From positions 1 to 64,000 of the forward strand of contig JAIOXZ010000014.1 in the NCBI GenBank assembly GCA_021741355.1: 64,000 nt of DNA, read 5' to 3'. The translations under genes were made by a program, and so were the position numbers. Below the pieces are notes generated by a model. The model saw only the letters and a list, made by a program, of their open reading frames with translations, searched no databases and was not told the origin of the DNA. Shown here one piece after another: positions 33,729 to 43,775 of this stretch. Position 1 is the stretch's first letter. Every line of letters starts with the position of its first letter. The stretch is from Caulobacter sp. Lineage in GTDB: Bacteria > Pseudomonadota > Alphaproteobacteria > Caulobacterales > Caulobacteraceae.

Positions 33729-34826
33729 CTACCCCGGCGTTGCCGATGCAACTCCGGCGCCGTTCGTCCTGAGCCAGGGCGCCGGATCGACCGGTGTCCC
33801 CGAACGCCTGAGCTCCAGATAGAGCTCCGGCTCTCCATTCCCCGTTCCGCCGCCCCTCGCCATGCGTCCGATCGGCGCGCCGGCGGCGATGGTCTGACCC
33901 GGGGCCACCGTAACCTCCCCGAGCCCGGCAAGCACCAGATGATAGGCCCCGCTTGTCCGGACAATGAGAATGACGCCCCAGCCTGTCACCGGCCCAGCGA
34001 ATTCAACCAAGCCTTGAGCCGGACTGGCCACGGCGGCGCCGGCCTTGAGCCGGAACGAGACCCCCTCGGCGGCCCCGCCGAAGTCGCGAACCTGTGTCGC
34101 CCCGACGGGACGCAACAGGCGGCCCGGCCCGCTGTCAGGGCCGGTCAGACGGGGGAAGCTGTCGGCCAGCTGTCCCGGACTGCCCACCGCGCGACCGGCG
34201 GCGACAGCCTCATCGCTGAACTGGCGCTCGATCTCGGCCTGGCGGGTCAGCAGTCTCTCGACATCGCCCCGGCGGTCGGCGGCGAGGCTCTCTGTGGTGA
34301 ACAGGGTCTCGTTGGCGGCGGCCGCCTGACGGCGCAGGCCGGCGATTTCGCGCGCCTCGGCGCCATAGGCGCGGGCGCGGCGTTCCAGCGCCGGCGTCAT
34401 GGCGCGGATCAGGATGGCGGCCCGCACGGCATCGCGGGCGTCCTCGGGCCGAACCAGGAGCGCCGGCGGCGGCTCGCGGCGGAACAGTTGCAGGGCGCCC
34501 AGAAGCCGCGCCAGCCGGTTGCGGTCACGGCCCAGCTCGGCGGTCAGCGAGGTTTCGCGCACATTCAGCATCTGCAGCCGCGCGCGGGCGTTGGCGACGT
34601 CGCGACCGCTCTGGGCCTGACGGGACGCCAGCCGGCGAAGCTCCTCGCGGAGGGTCTCGATCTGGCGGCGGGCCTCGGCGCTTCCGGAAGCGCCGGCGGC
34701 GCCCGGCTGCACCGCATAGACCTCCATCAGCCGGGGCGAGGGGGCGTCAGCCGGCTCCTGCGCCGCGCTGCGGGCGGCGACGGCGCAGAGGGTGATGACG
34801 GCAAGGGTGGCCAGGCGGCGACGCAT
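33729..34826 (-). CDS. EnvC-like murein hydrolase activator (M23-fold)
   Basis: N-terminal coiled coil; C-terminal FRLKAGAAVASPAQGLVEFAGPVTGWGVILIVRTSGAYHLVLAGLGEVTVAPGQTIAAGAPIGRM. Confidence 0.9.
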   Translation of the reverse strand: MRRRLATLAVITLCAVAARSAAQEPADAPSPRLMEVYAVQPGAAGASGSAEARRQIETLREELRRLASRQAQSGRDVANARARLQMLNVRETSLTAELGRDRNRLARLLGALQLFRREPPPALLVRPEDARDAVRAAILIRAMTPALERRARAYGAEAREIAGLRRQAAAANETLFTTESLAADRRGDVERLLTRQAEIERQFSDEAVAAGRAVGSPGQLADSFPRLTGPDSGPGRLLRPVGATQVRDFGGAAEGVSFRLKAGAAVASPAQGLVEFAGPVTGWGVILIVRTSGAYHLVLAGLGEVTVAPGQTIAAGAPIGRMARGGGTGNGEPELYLELRRSGTPVDPAPWLRTNGAGVASATPG

Positions 34827-34853
34827 GAAACGCTGATAGCAGACGCCGCGGCG

Positions 34854-35318
34854 TCAGTCGCGGTGGTAGGGGCTTCCGGCGAGGATCGTGACGGCGCGAT
34901 AGACCTGCTCGGCCAGCATCGCGCGGGCCAGGGCGTGCGGCCAGGTCTGTGGTCCGAACGCCAGCTTCGCGTCGGCGGCGGCGAGGATCGACGGGTCCAG
35001 GCCGTCCGCGCCGCCGATCAGGAACACCAGCCGCCGTACGCCGTCGTCCCGCAGCCGGCCGATCTGGCCGGCGAAGTCCCGGGACGGCCGCACCGCGCCA
35101 TGTTCGTCGCAGGCGATGACGTGTGCGTCCTTCAGGTGCGGCAGCAGAACCTCGGCCTCGGCGGCCTTGCCCGGCTTGCGCGCCTCGACCTCGAGGATCT
35201 CCACCGGGCCGAGACCGAGCGAGCGGCCGCTGGCGGTGGCGCGTTCGACATAGTCCTTCGCCAGAAGCGCCTCGGGGGCGCGGCCCAGCCTGCCGATGGT
35301 GAGGATGGTGATCTTCAT
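34854..35318 (-). CDS. rlmH: 23S rRNA (pseudouridine(1915)-N(3))-methyltransferase
   Basis: VIACDEHGAVRPSRDFAGQI; VFLIGGADGLDPSI; LARAMLAEQVYRAVTILAGSPYHRD. Confidence 0.96.
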   Translation of the reverse strand: MKITILTIGRLGRAPEALLAKDYVERATASGRSLGLGPVEILEVEARKPGKAAEAEVLLPHLKDAHVIACDEHGAVRPSRDFAGQIGRLRDDGVRRLVFLIGGADGLDPSILAAADAKLAFGPQTWPHALARAMLAEQVYRAVTILAGSPYHRD

Positions 35319-35326
35319 GGGTGCGC

Positions 35327-35422
35327 GGTTCGAGACGCGATCCCGAGGGATCGCTCCTCACCATGACGAGTGTTCGTCTTCGTCATCCTGAGGAGCGAGC
35401 CTCAAGCGAGCGTCTCGAAGGA
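35327..35422. repeat. intergenic palindromic repeat, family C, copy 1
   Basis: ggttcgagacgcgatcccgagggatcgctcctcaccatgacga ... cgtcatcctgaggagcgagcctcaagcgagcgtctcgaagga; related copy in opposite orientation at 46657-46765. Confidence 0.85.
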
Positions 35423-35824
35423 TCAGTTCGCCGGCGTGATGTGCGGCGAGTCGACCGCCCAGATCTTCTCGATGTTGTAGAAGCTGCGCACCTCGGGACG
35501 GAACAGGTGGACGACGACGTCGCCCGCGTCAATCAGCACCCAGTCGCAGTGCGGCAGGCCCTCGACCCGCGCCTTGCCGTGACCGGCTTCCTTGAGCGCG
35601 CGCATGACATGGTCGGCCAGCGCGCCGACATGGCGATGCGACCGGCCGGACGCCACGATCATGGAGTCAGCCATGGGGCTCTTGCCCCGCAGATCGATGT
35701 GAACGATCTCTTCCGCCTTGTCGTCATCAAGACGGCTCAAAATCAGGTCTTCGAGCGAACCGAAACTTTGTCGGGGTTCGTCGGATGAAGTCCCCGAAAG
35801 GACCTCGTGCGCCTCGGGCGCCAA
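35423..35824 (-). CDS. rsfS: ribosome silencing factor
   Basis: MADSMIVASGRSHRHVGALADHVMRALKEAGH...CDWVLIDAGDVVVHLFRPEVRSFYNIEKIW. Confidence 0.96.
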   Translation of the reverse strand: MAPEAHEVLSGTSSDEPRQSFGSLEDLILSRLDDDKAEEIVHIDLRGKSPMADSMIVASGRSHRHVGALADHVMRALKEAGHGKARVEGLPHCDWVLIDAGDVVVHLFRPEVRSFYNIEKIWAVDSPHITPAN

Positions 35825-35915
35825 CTCGCGATTCAGCGGAATGCTCCTCTATTCGCCTCGCCAAGCGGCACCCCATAGCACGTCCTGGCCCGAACGTCAG
35901 CGAATCAGTGTCGCG

Positions 35916-36578
35916 CTATGTCCCGGGAGTCCCGCGTTGCCGGTCGCGGATCGCGGTAGAGCTGGCGAAGTTGAACGGGCCACGCAGATAGACCCAGGCC
36001 GGGGCCTTCATCGTCGCCAGCAGAGGCCCCTCGCGGGCCGGGCGCCGGGCGTGGCTGAACCGCTTGGCCGCCGGCGAGGTGCGCGCCTTGAGCGCCGCCC
36101 ACGGACGCGACACGATGGCCACCGGCAGCTCGCGCATGATCTGGGTCCAGCCGCGCCAGCGGTGGAAGCCGGCCAGGCTGTCGGCGCCCATGATCCAGAC
36201 GAAATGCACGCCGGGAAAGCGCGCCTTGAGCACCCGCACCGTATCGATCGTGTAGAGCGAGCCGATCCGGGTCTCGGCGTCGGAGATGATCATCGCCGGT
36301 CCGCCCGCGCGGGCGCGCACCCCGGCCATGCGCTCGGCCAGCGGAGCGGTGTCCTGCCGTGATTTCAGCGGGTTCTGCGGGGAGACCAGCCAGACGACGC
36401 GGTCCAGACGCAGGTTCTTCAGCGCCGTCTCGGCGACGTGGACATGGCCGTCATGCACGGGATTGAACGAGCCGCCATAGAGTCCCACCCGCATGCCGGG
36501 CTTCAGGTCGAAGCCGAGGCGCAGGGTGCGGGGCCTCCCGGCCTCAGGGACGAGTCTGGCCGGTCCCGCGAACCACAT
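35916..36578 (-). CDS. nadD: nicotinate-nucleotide adenylyltransferase
   Basis: MRVGLYGGSFNPVHDGHVHVAETALKNLRLDRVVWLVSPQNPLK; C-terminal SSTAIRDRQR. The true start may be internal to the ORF. Confidence 0.94.
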   Translation of the reverse strand: MWFAGPARLVPEAGRPRTLRLGFDLKPGMRVGLYGGSFNPVHDGHVHVAETALKNLRLDRVVWLVSPQNPLKSRQDTAPLAERMAGVRARAGGPAMIISDAETRIGSLYTIDTVRVLKARFPGVHFVWIMGADSLAGFHRWRGWTQIMRELPVAIVSRPWAALKARTSPAAKRFSHARRPAREGPLLATMKAPAWVYLRGPFNFASSTAIRDRQRGTPGT

Positions 36579-37818
36579 ACTTGTACGTTGTCAATTGCTC
36601 GGCCCCGACCGGACCGCGGGCGTGAAGTTTGTCAGTGGCGATGCCGATCTCGGCGCCGAAGCCGAACTCGCCGCCGTCGGCGAACTGGGTCGAGGCGTTG
36701 ACCAGCACGATGGCCGAGTCGACCAGGGCGATGAACCGCTCCGCCGCCGCGGCGTCCTCGGTGACGATGGCATCGGTATGGCCCGAGCCGCAGGCGGCGA
36801 TATGGGCGGCGGCGCCTTCGACTCCATCGACTACGGCCACGTTGAGGATCGGCGCCAGGTGTTCGGTGGTCCAGTCGTCGCTGGAGGCCTGTTTCATCGT
36901 CGGTTCGATGGCCCGGGCGGCGGCGTCGCCGCGCATCTCGCAGCGTTCGCGGATCAGGGCGTCGGCGATCGGGGGCAGCAGCCGTTCGGCCGCCGCGCGG
37001 TCGATCAGCAGCGTCTCGGCCGAGCCGCAGACCGAGACCCGGCGCAGCTTGGCGTTGACGACGATGTCGCGGGCCTTGGCGATGTCCGCGTCCGCGTGGA
37101 CGAACACGTGGCAGAGCCCTTCGAGATGGCCCAGCACCGGCGCCCGCGCCTCCGCCTGCACCCGGGCGACCAGGCTCTTGCCGCCACGCGGGATGATCAG
37201 GTCGATGTGCCGGTCGAGGCCCGACAGGATCGCGCCCACGGCCGCGCGGTCGGTCGTGCGGACCTGCTGGATACAGCTGGCGGGCAGGCCGGCCTTCACC
37301 AGCCCCTTCACCATCGCCGCATGCAGGGCGAGGTTGCTGCGCAGGCATTCGGAGCCGCCGCGCAGGATCGCCGCGTTGCCCGAGCGGATGCACAGGGCCG
37401 CCGCGTCGGCGGTCACGTTCGGGCGGCTCTCGTAGATGATGGCGATCACGCCGATCGGGGTGCGGACGCGGGCGATGTCCAGGCCGTTGGGCCGGATCCA
37501 GCGGGCGATCTCCGCGTCGAGCGGGTCGGGGATGGCGGCGATCTGCGCAACCGCGTCGGCGATAGCCGCGAGGCGGGCCTCGTCCAGCATCATCCGGTCG
37601 AGCATGGGCGCGGAAAGGCCGGCGGCCTTCGCTGCGGCGAAGTCGGCGGCATTGGCGGCGAGGATGGTCGCGGCGCTGTCGCGGATCGCTTCGGCGGCGG
37701 CGAGAATGGCCGTGGAGCGCTGCTGCGGCGTCGACAGACGCAGGGCGCGCGCGCCCTCGCGGGCGGCCCGACCGGTCGCCAGCATCGTCGCCTGCAGTGA
37801 TGCCCCCGCGTCGTCCAC
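36544..37818 (-). CDS. proA: glutamate-5-semialdehyde dehydrogenase
   Basis: PIGVIAIIYESRPNVTADAAALCIRSGNAAILRGGSE; LHARGPVGAEQLTTYKYVVRGTGQ. Confidence 0.97.
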   Translation of the reverse strand: MDDAGASLQATMLATGRAAREGARALRLSTPQQRSTAILAAAEAIRDSAATILAANAADFAAAKAAGLSAPMLDRMMLDEARLAAIADAVAQIAAIPDPLDAEIARWIRPNGLDIARVRTPIGVIAIIYESRPNVTADAAALCIRSGNAAILRGGSECLRSNLALHAAMVKGLVKAGLPASCIQQVRTTDRAAVGAILSGLDRHIDLIIPRGGKSLVARVQAEARAPVLGHLEGLCHVFVHADADIAKARDIVVNAKLRRVSVCGSAETLLIDRAAAERLLPPIADALIRERCEMRGDAAARAIEPTMKQASSDDWTTEHLAPILNVAVVDGVEGAAAHIAACGSGHTDAIVTEDAAAAERFIALVDSAIVLVNASTQFADGGEFGFGAEIGIATDKLHARGPVGAEQLTTYKYVVRGTGQTRP

Positions 37819-37850
37819 GGATCAAAGCCCTGTTTTGCTCAGACTGAGCC

Positions 37851-38993
37851 TTAGCGGCTTTCCGGCGACCCGACCAGCGCCAGGTCATCGGCGTGGATCA
37901 GCGGGCCGGCCGTGTAGCCGAGCGCCGCCTCGATCGCGTCCGAGCGCAATCCGGCGATCTTGCGCGCGTCGGCGGCGTCGTAACGGGCGAGGCCGCGGCC
38001 GATCTCGCCGTTCGGCCCGCGCACCAGCACCGCGTCGCCCTTGCCGAAGCGGCCCTCGACCGACGTGACTCCGGCCGCCAGCAGGCTCTTGCCGCCGCGC
38101 AGGGCGGTCGCAGCGCCGGCGTCGACGGTCAGGGTCCCGGCCGGGGCCAGGGAGCCGGCGATCCAGCTCTTGTAGGCGGCGGCGGAACTGACGCCGGCCT
38201 CGATGATCGTCGCGGCGGCGCCGTCCTCGACCGCCTGCAGCGGGTCAGGGCGGCCGCCCAGGGTGATGATCGTCGCGCAGCCGGCCGCGCGGGCGATGCG
38301 GGCGGCGGCCAGCTTGGTCGCCATGCCGCCCGTACCGACGCCGGCGCCGGCGTTGGCGCCGCCGGCCATGGCCTCGATCTCCGGCGTGATCTCGCGGACC
38401 CGCTCGAGCCGCGTTGCGGACGGATTGCGGCGCGGGTCGGCGGTGTAGAGGCCGTCGATGTCGCTGAGCAGCACCAGCACATCGGCGCCGATCATCTGCG
38501 CCACGCGCGCCGCCAGGCGGTCGTTGTCGCCGTAGCGGATTTCCTCGGTGACCACCGTGTCGTTCTCGTTGACCACCGGCACGACGTTCAGGGCCAGCAA
38601 GGTGTCGACCGTGGCGCGGGCGTTCAGCCAGCGGCGGCGGACCTCGGTGTCGTCGCGGGTCAGCAGCACCTGGGCGACGGCCTGGCCGTGCGGCTCGAAG
38701 GCTTCCTCCCAGGCTCGCATCAGCAGCGACTGTCCCGCGGCGGCGGCGGCCTGCTTTTCCGGCAGGGTGAGGGCCTTGCGCTTCAGCCCGAGCCGGCGAC
38801 GGCCGAGCGCCACCGCGCCGGAGGAGACCACGAGCAGTTGCTGGCCGCGCGCGCGCAGGCGGGCGGCGTCGGCGGCGAAGGCCGCCAGCCAGGCGCGGGC
38901 GGGAAGGCCGGTGTCAGCCTCAACGACCAGGGCCGAGCCGACCTTGATCACGACCCGGCGAGCCGTCGTCAGTTCCGACGACGAGCCGGTCAT
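37851..38993 (-). CDS. proB: glutamate 5-kinase
   Basis: [67 protein letters not shown]-like C-terminus. Confidence 0.97.
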   Translation of the reverse strand: MTGSSSELTTARRVVIKVGSALVVEADTGLPARAWLAAFAADAARLRARGQQLLVVSSGAVALGRRRLGLKRKALTLPEKQAAAAAGQSLLMRAWEEAFEPHGQAVAQVLLTRDDTEVRRRWLNARATVDTLLALNVVPVVNENDTVVTEEIRYGDNDRLAARVAQMIGADVLVLLSDIDGLYTADPRRNPSATRLERVREITPEIEAMAGGANAGAGVGTGGMATKLAAARIARAAGCATIITLGGRPDPLQAVEDGAAATIIEAGVSSAAAYKSWIAGSLAPAGTLTVDAGAATALRGGKSLLAAGVTSVEGRFGKGDAVLVRGPNGEIGRGLARYDAADARKIAGLRSDAIEAALGYTAGPLIHADDLALVGSPESR

Positions 38994-39451
38994 CAGGGCG
39001 CCTTCAGCAGGTCGACGAAGCCGCGGCAGACCTCCGGCGCGCCGGTTACGGCCCAGGCCTTGACGATGCCGGCCGTGTCGAACGCCATGGCGAGGCGGCA
39101 CTGCAGGGGATCAGCACGCAGGCAGCGCATCGCGCCGCTGGCCGGATCCACGCCGCAGTTCATCTCCTGCTGGACGTTGATCATCCAGAACACGACCTCG
39201 CCATCGCTGGCCTTCCGAGTCCCGGCCGAGAAGCCGAGCTTGCCGCGCAGCCGGTTGCCGGACTTGCCGCGATAGGGCTCGATCAGGGCGTTGATCTCGG
39301 CGGTGACCGGATTGACCGGGGCGACCGCCGGGGCGGCCGGAGTCGCTGCCACAGCGGGCGCGGTCGCTGCGGGAGCCGGTGCGGGCGGCGCGGCCGCGAC
39401 GGGCGCTTCGGCGAACAGCAGCATCAGGACAGCGATCATCGGACTGAGCAT
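38993..39451 (-). CDS. hypothetical secreted protein with Ala/Pro-rich N-terminal linker
   Basis: [32 protein letters not shown]...; Cys-containing C-terminal domain between proB and obgE. Confidence 0.65.
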   Translation of the reverse strand: MLSPMIAVLMLLFAEAPVAAAPPAPAPAATAPAVAATPAAPAVAPVNPVTAEINALIEPYRGKSGNRLRGKLGFSAGTRKASDGEVVFWMINVQQEMNCGVDPASGAMRCLRADPLQCRLAMAFDTAGIVKAWAVTGAPEVCRGFVDLLKAP

Positions 39452-39461
39452 GCTGGCGCTC

Positions 39462-40574
<1,113 letters not shown>

Positions 40575-40642
40575 TCAGGCCGGTCGCAAAGATGCCAGGA
40601 TCGCCGCATACCAGCGCTATCGAGACCCTGGGGAAGGACCGG

Positions 40643-41275
40643 ATGCGCACCCTGCTGAGACTGCTTGTCGGGCTGACGGCCCTGATGCTGCTGCCGGCAG
40701 CCTCGATGGCGGCCCGACCGGCCGTACGCGCCGACGACATGACGCTGGGCAATGCGAAGGCGAAGGTCGTGGTGGTGGAATACGCCTCGCTCAGCTGCCC
40801 GCACTGCGCGAAGTTCCACAACGACGTCTTCCCGGCCTTCCGCAAGAAGTACATCGACACCGGCAAGGTGCAGTTCGTCTATCGCGAATACATCACCGGC
40901 CCGGCCGAGATCGCCGTGCCGGCGACCATGCTGGCCCGCTGCGCCGGCAAGGACCGCTATTTCCAGGTGATCAGCCGGGTCTTCGCCACCCAGGATGAGA
41001 TGTACCGGGGCGGCACGGTCCGCGGCGTTCACGAGATCCTGCGGCGAGAGGCGGCGGCTCTTGGGATCGACGCGGCGGCCTATGAGGCCTGCATCAGCGA
41101 CGAGGCGGCGTTCGAGGCGCTGAAGGTCCGCCTCACCCGCGCCGACGAGGTCGACAAGGTCACCGGCACGCCGACGTTCGACGTCAACGGCGTGCGGGTG
41201 GAGCCCCCGCTGGGCAAGGAGATCGATCTGGCCATCCTCGACGCCGCCATCGCCGCGGCGCTGAAGCGGAAGTAG
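40643..41275 (+). CDS. DsbA-family thioredoxin-fold protein
   Basis: Signal-like N-terminus; VVVVEYASLSCPHCAKFHNDVFPAFRKKYIDTGKVQFVYREY; TGTPTFDVNG. Confidence 0.92.
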   Translation: MRTLLRLLVGLTALMLLPAASMAARPAVRADDMTLGNAKAKVVVVEYASLSCPHCAKFHNDVFPAFRKKYIDTGKVQFVYREYITGPAEIAVPATMLARCAGKDRYFQVISRVFATQDEMYRGGTVRGVHEILRREAAALGIDAAAYEACISDEAAFEALKVRLTRADEVDKVTGTPTFDVNGVRVEPPLGKEIDLAILDAAIAAALKRK

Positions 41276-41283
41276 GCGGGCGG

Positions 41284-41817
41284 CTAAGCCAGCCAGATCA
41301 TCCGGCGCGACGGCGCAGGCGCCGGACGGCCCAGCGAGGTCTGCATGACCACATCGCCGGTGTAGAGGAACCCCGCGCGGCAGAGGACCACGCCCGAGGC
41401 CGGGTTGTCCGAGAAATGGCCGGCCGCGACCACCCGGCGCCGCCAGTCCCGCGCCGCCCAGGCCATGGCGCCGACCAGCGCCTCGCTGGCGATGCCGCGA
41501 CCGCGGAACGGCGCGCCGATCCAGTAGCCGACCTCGATGGGGCCGTCGCCCTTCGTATGGAAGCCCAGGCCGCCGACCACGCCGACATCGTCCAGATCGA
41601 TGAGGAACGGCGCGTGCTGGCGCGGGTTCGCCGCCGCGCATCGATCGATGAAGGCGTCGGCGTCTTCCCGGCGATAGGGCGAGGGCATGGTCGCGGTCAT
41701 CCGCGCGATGTCAGGATCGTTGCAGAGCTCGGCCAGGCGCGCGGCGTCCTGATGGCCGGGTGACCGCAAGGTCAGCCGTCTGGTCTCGATCCGGGGCGTG
41801 GTCTCGATCACGCTCAT
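41284..41817 (-). CDS. GNAT family N-acetyltransferase
   Basis: IETRRLTLRSPGHQDAARLAELCNDPDIARMTATMPSPY; IEVGYWIGAPFRGRGIASEAL. Confidence 0.92.
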   Translation of the reverse strand: MSVIETTPRIETRRLTLRSPGHQDAARLAELCNDPDIARMTATMPSPYRREDADAFIDRCAAANPRQHAPFLIDLDDVGVVGGLGFHTKGDGPIEVGYWIGAPFRGRGIASEALVGAMAWAARDWRRRVVAAGHFSDNPASGVVLCRAGFLYTGDVVMQTSLGRPAPAPSRRMIWLA

Positions 41818-41860
41818 GGGGTGGTCCTCCCGGCCCTTCTGCGAGGGCCTGAACATGCAA

Positions 41861-41893
41861 AAGCGGGGAGCCCGGCGTCCGGACTCCCCGCTT
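41861..41893 (-). terminator. rho-independent terminator downstream of rpmA
   Basis: aagcggggag ... ctccccgctt stem followed on the minus strand by TTTT; a second hairpin tccggatcgcc/ggcgatccgga lies closer to rpmA. Confidence 0.75.
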
Positions 41894-41949
41894 GAGGAAT
41901 TGCATGTCCGGATCGCCTGTATCGGGCGATCCGGAGAAGGTCGGGTCGC

Positions 41950-42225
41950 CTATTCGGCGGCCTGGGCGACCTCGGCCGGAACGACCGTCGCGTAGGTGCG
42001 ATTGTTGCGCTTGGTCACAAACTTCACCGCGCCGTGTACGAGCGCGAAGAGGGTGTGGTCCTTGCCGATGCCGACGTTCGTGCCCGGCCAGAACTTCGTG
42101 CCGCGCTGACGAATGATGATGTTGCCGGCGAGGACCTTCTCGCCGCCGTACTTCTTCACGCCGAGGCGACGGCCGGCGGAGTCGCGACCGTTGCTCGAGG
42201 AGCCGCCTGATTTCTTGTGAGCCAT
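41950..42225 (-). CDS. rpmA: 50S ribosomal protein L27
   Basis: [61 protein letters not shown]. Confidence 0.98.
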   Translation of the reverse strand: MAHKKSGGSSSNGRDSAGRRLGVKKYGGEKVLAGNIIIRQRGTKFWPGTNVGIGKDHTLFALVHGAVKFVTKRNNRTYATVVPAEVAQAAE

Positions 42226-42258
42226 TGTGCTCTCCTGTCTCTCTGGAGGCGCCGCCGC

Positions 42259-42888
42259 TTAGGCGTCGCCGTCCTTCTTGGCGGCCGGCTTCTTGGCAGC
42301 GGCCTTCTTGGCGGGGGCGGCGTCGCCGTCGGCCTTGGCGGCCTTCGGAGCAGCGGCTTTCTTCGGCGCGGCGGCCTTGGCTTCGACCGGAGCGGTGTCA
42401 GCGGCCTTGGGGGCCGGAGCAGCCTTCTTCGCCGGAGCGGCCTTGGCGGCCGGAGCCGCCTTTTCCGCCTTGGGGGTCGCGCCGCCGAGCGGCTGGAAGG
42501 CCAGGCCACGGGCGCGGGCGTCGAGCTCGCGCTTGGTGGTCAGGCTGACTTCGCCGTCCCACTTGTCGGTCTTGCCGGCGGCGGCGACGGAGGTCACGCG
42601 CAGCACGGTCTCGTGCTGGCGGTGGCCCTTCGTGCGGCGATAGCCCTGACGGCGGATCTTCTTGAAGATCTTCACCTTGTCGCCCTTGCGGGTCTCGATC
42701 AGGGTCGCGTTGACGGTCGCGCCGTCGACCAGCGGAGCGCCGATCGTGACCGCGTCGCCATCGCCGACCAGCAGCACATCGCCAAAGGCGACGTCCGCGC
42801 CGGGTTCACCGGCCAGCTTTTCGACCACGAGCAGATCGCCTGCCTGGACCCGGTATTGCTTGCCGCCGGTTTTGATCACCGCGTACAT
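42259..42888 (-). CDS. rplU: 50S ribosomal protein L21 with long Lys/Ala/Pro-rich C-terminal extension
   Basis: [30 protein letters not shown]...[28 protein letters not shown]; tail [25 protein letters not shown]...[16 protein letters not shown]. Confidence 0.97.
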   Translation of the reverse strand: MYAVIKTGGKQYRVQAGDLLVVEKLAGEPGADVAFGDVLLVGDGDAVTIGAPLVDGATVNATLIETRKGDKVKIFKKIRRQGYRRTKGHRQHETVLRVTSVAAAGKTDKWDGEVSLTTKRELDARARGLAFQPLGGATPKAEKAAPAAKAAPAKKAAPAPKAADTAPVEAKAAAPKKAAAPKAAKADGDAAPAKKAAAKKPAAKKDGDA

Positions 42889-42928
42889 GGTGTTCGCCTT
42901 GAAAATCTTGAGTTCGCAAAATAGATCG

Positions 42929-42952
42929 CGCCCGCGAGGTGTCCCGCGGGCG
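42929..42952 (-). ncRNA. candidate structured 5' leader hairpin of rplU
   Basis: Perfect 8-bp stem cgcccgcg-aggtgtcc-cgcgggcg located between the predicted promoter and rplU. Confidence 0.45.
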
Positions 42953-42962
42953 AGGGAGCGGT

Positions 42963-42990
42963 CTTATACAGCCGGCGACTTCTGAGTCAA
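42963..42990 (-). promoter_or_regulatory. sigma70-like promoter of rplU
   Basis: On minus: TTGACT-N16-TATAAG (ttgactcagaagtcgccggctgtataag). Confidence 0.65.
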
Positions 42991-43078
42991 CGCCGCGAGG
43001 CCCCGCAAAGCATGATCGTCAGGCGGTTCGTGACGATTGACCGCCGGCGACCGCCCGGACCGGGCAAACACTCTGGCG

Positions 43079-43093
43079 TGTTACTTTGTAACA
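43079..43093. promoter_or_regulatory. candidate Zur box
   Basis: Perfect palindrome TGTTAC-TTT-GTAACA (TGTTA-N5-TAACA) immediately upstream of membrane protein + COG0523 GTPase genes. Confidence 0.55.
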
Positions 43094-43108
43094 GGCTATA
43101 GGCCGGGA

Positions 43109-43756
43109 GTGACTTCGCCCTTCTTCCTGTCCTTCGCGGCGGCCGGTTTCGGCGTGGCCCTGGTGCATGTGGCCATCCCCACGCACTGGCTTCCGTTCGT
43201 GCTGGTCGGCCGGGCCCAGGGCTGGCCGCTGCGGCGCGTGCTGACGGCGGCGGGCGCGGCGGCCGTGGGCCATATCCTGACAACCTCCATCGTCGGCGTG
43301 CTGATCCTCACCGCCGGCCGTTTCGTTGAGCAGTGGATCCAGGGCGTGCTGCATTACGCCGCCGCGGCGCTGCTGCTGGGGTTCGGACTCTATTACCTGA
43401 CGCGCGCCTTCCAGCGCCGCGTGGCGCTGGCGGGGCTGGAGGAGTCCGCGCTCGCCGCGCCGCCCCGCGTTGACGACCGCGCCGCCTGGTGGGGCGTCGT
43501 CGGGGCGCTGGCCCTGTCGCCGGGCGAGGTGCTGCTCTCTTTCTATCTTACAGGGGATACGCACGGCTGGCCCGGCCTGGTCCTGCTCAGCCTGGTGTTC
43601 CTCGTCGGCACGATGGCCGGGATGGCCGCCCTGATCACCCTGACCTGGGCCGGGATGGCGCATTTCCGCATGGACCGGCTGGCCCGCTATGAATCAGCGA
43701 TCCTCGGGGCGGTTCTGGTGACTCTGGCCATCGTGGTGGTGGTTTTCACGCCCTGA
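43109..43756 (+). CDS. multi-pass membrane protein, putative metal transporter
   Basis: FGVALVHVAIPTHWLPFVLVGRAQGWPLRRVLTAAGAAAVGHILTTSIVGVLIL; about six hydrophobic segments; His/Trp motifs in TM1; GTG start assumed. Confidence 0.6.
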   Translation: MTSPFFLSFAAAGFGVALVHVAIPTHWLPFVLVGRAQGWPLRRVLTAAGAAAVGHILTTSIVGVLILTAGRFVEQWIQGVLHYAAAALLLGFGLYYLTRAFQRRVALAGLEESALAAPPRVDDRAAWWGVVGALALSPGEVLLSFYLTGDTHGWPGLVLLSLVFLVGTMAGMAALITLTWAGMAHFRMDRLARYESAILGAVLVTLAIVVVVFTP

Positions 43757-43775
43757 GCCGCCTATCTAGCCGGTC

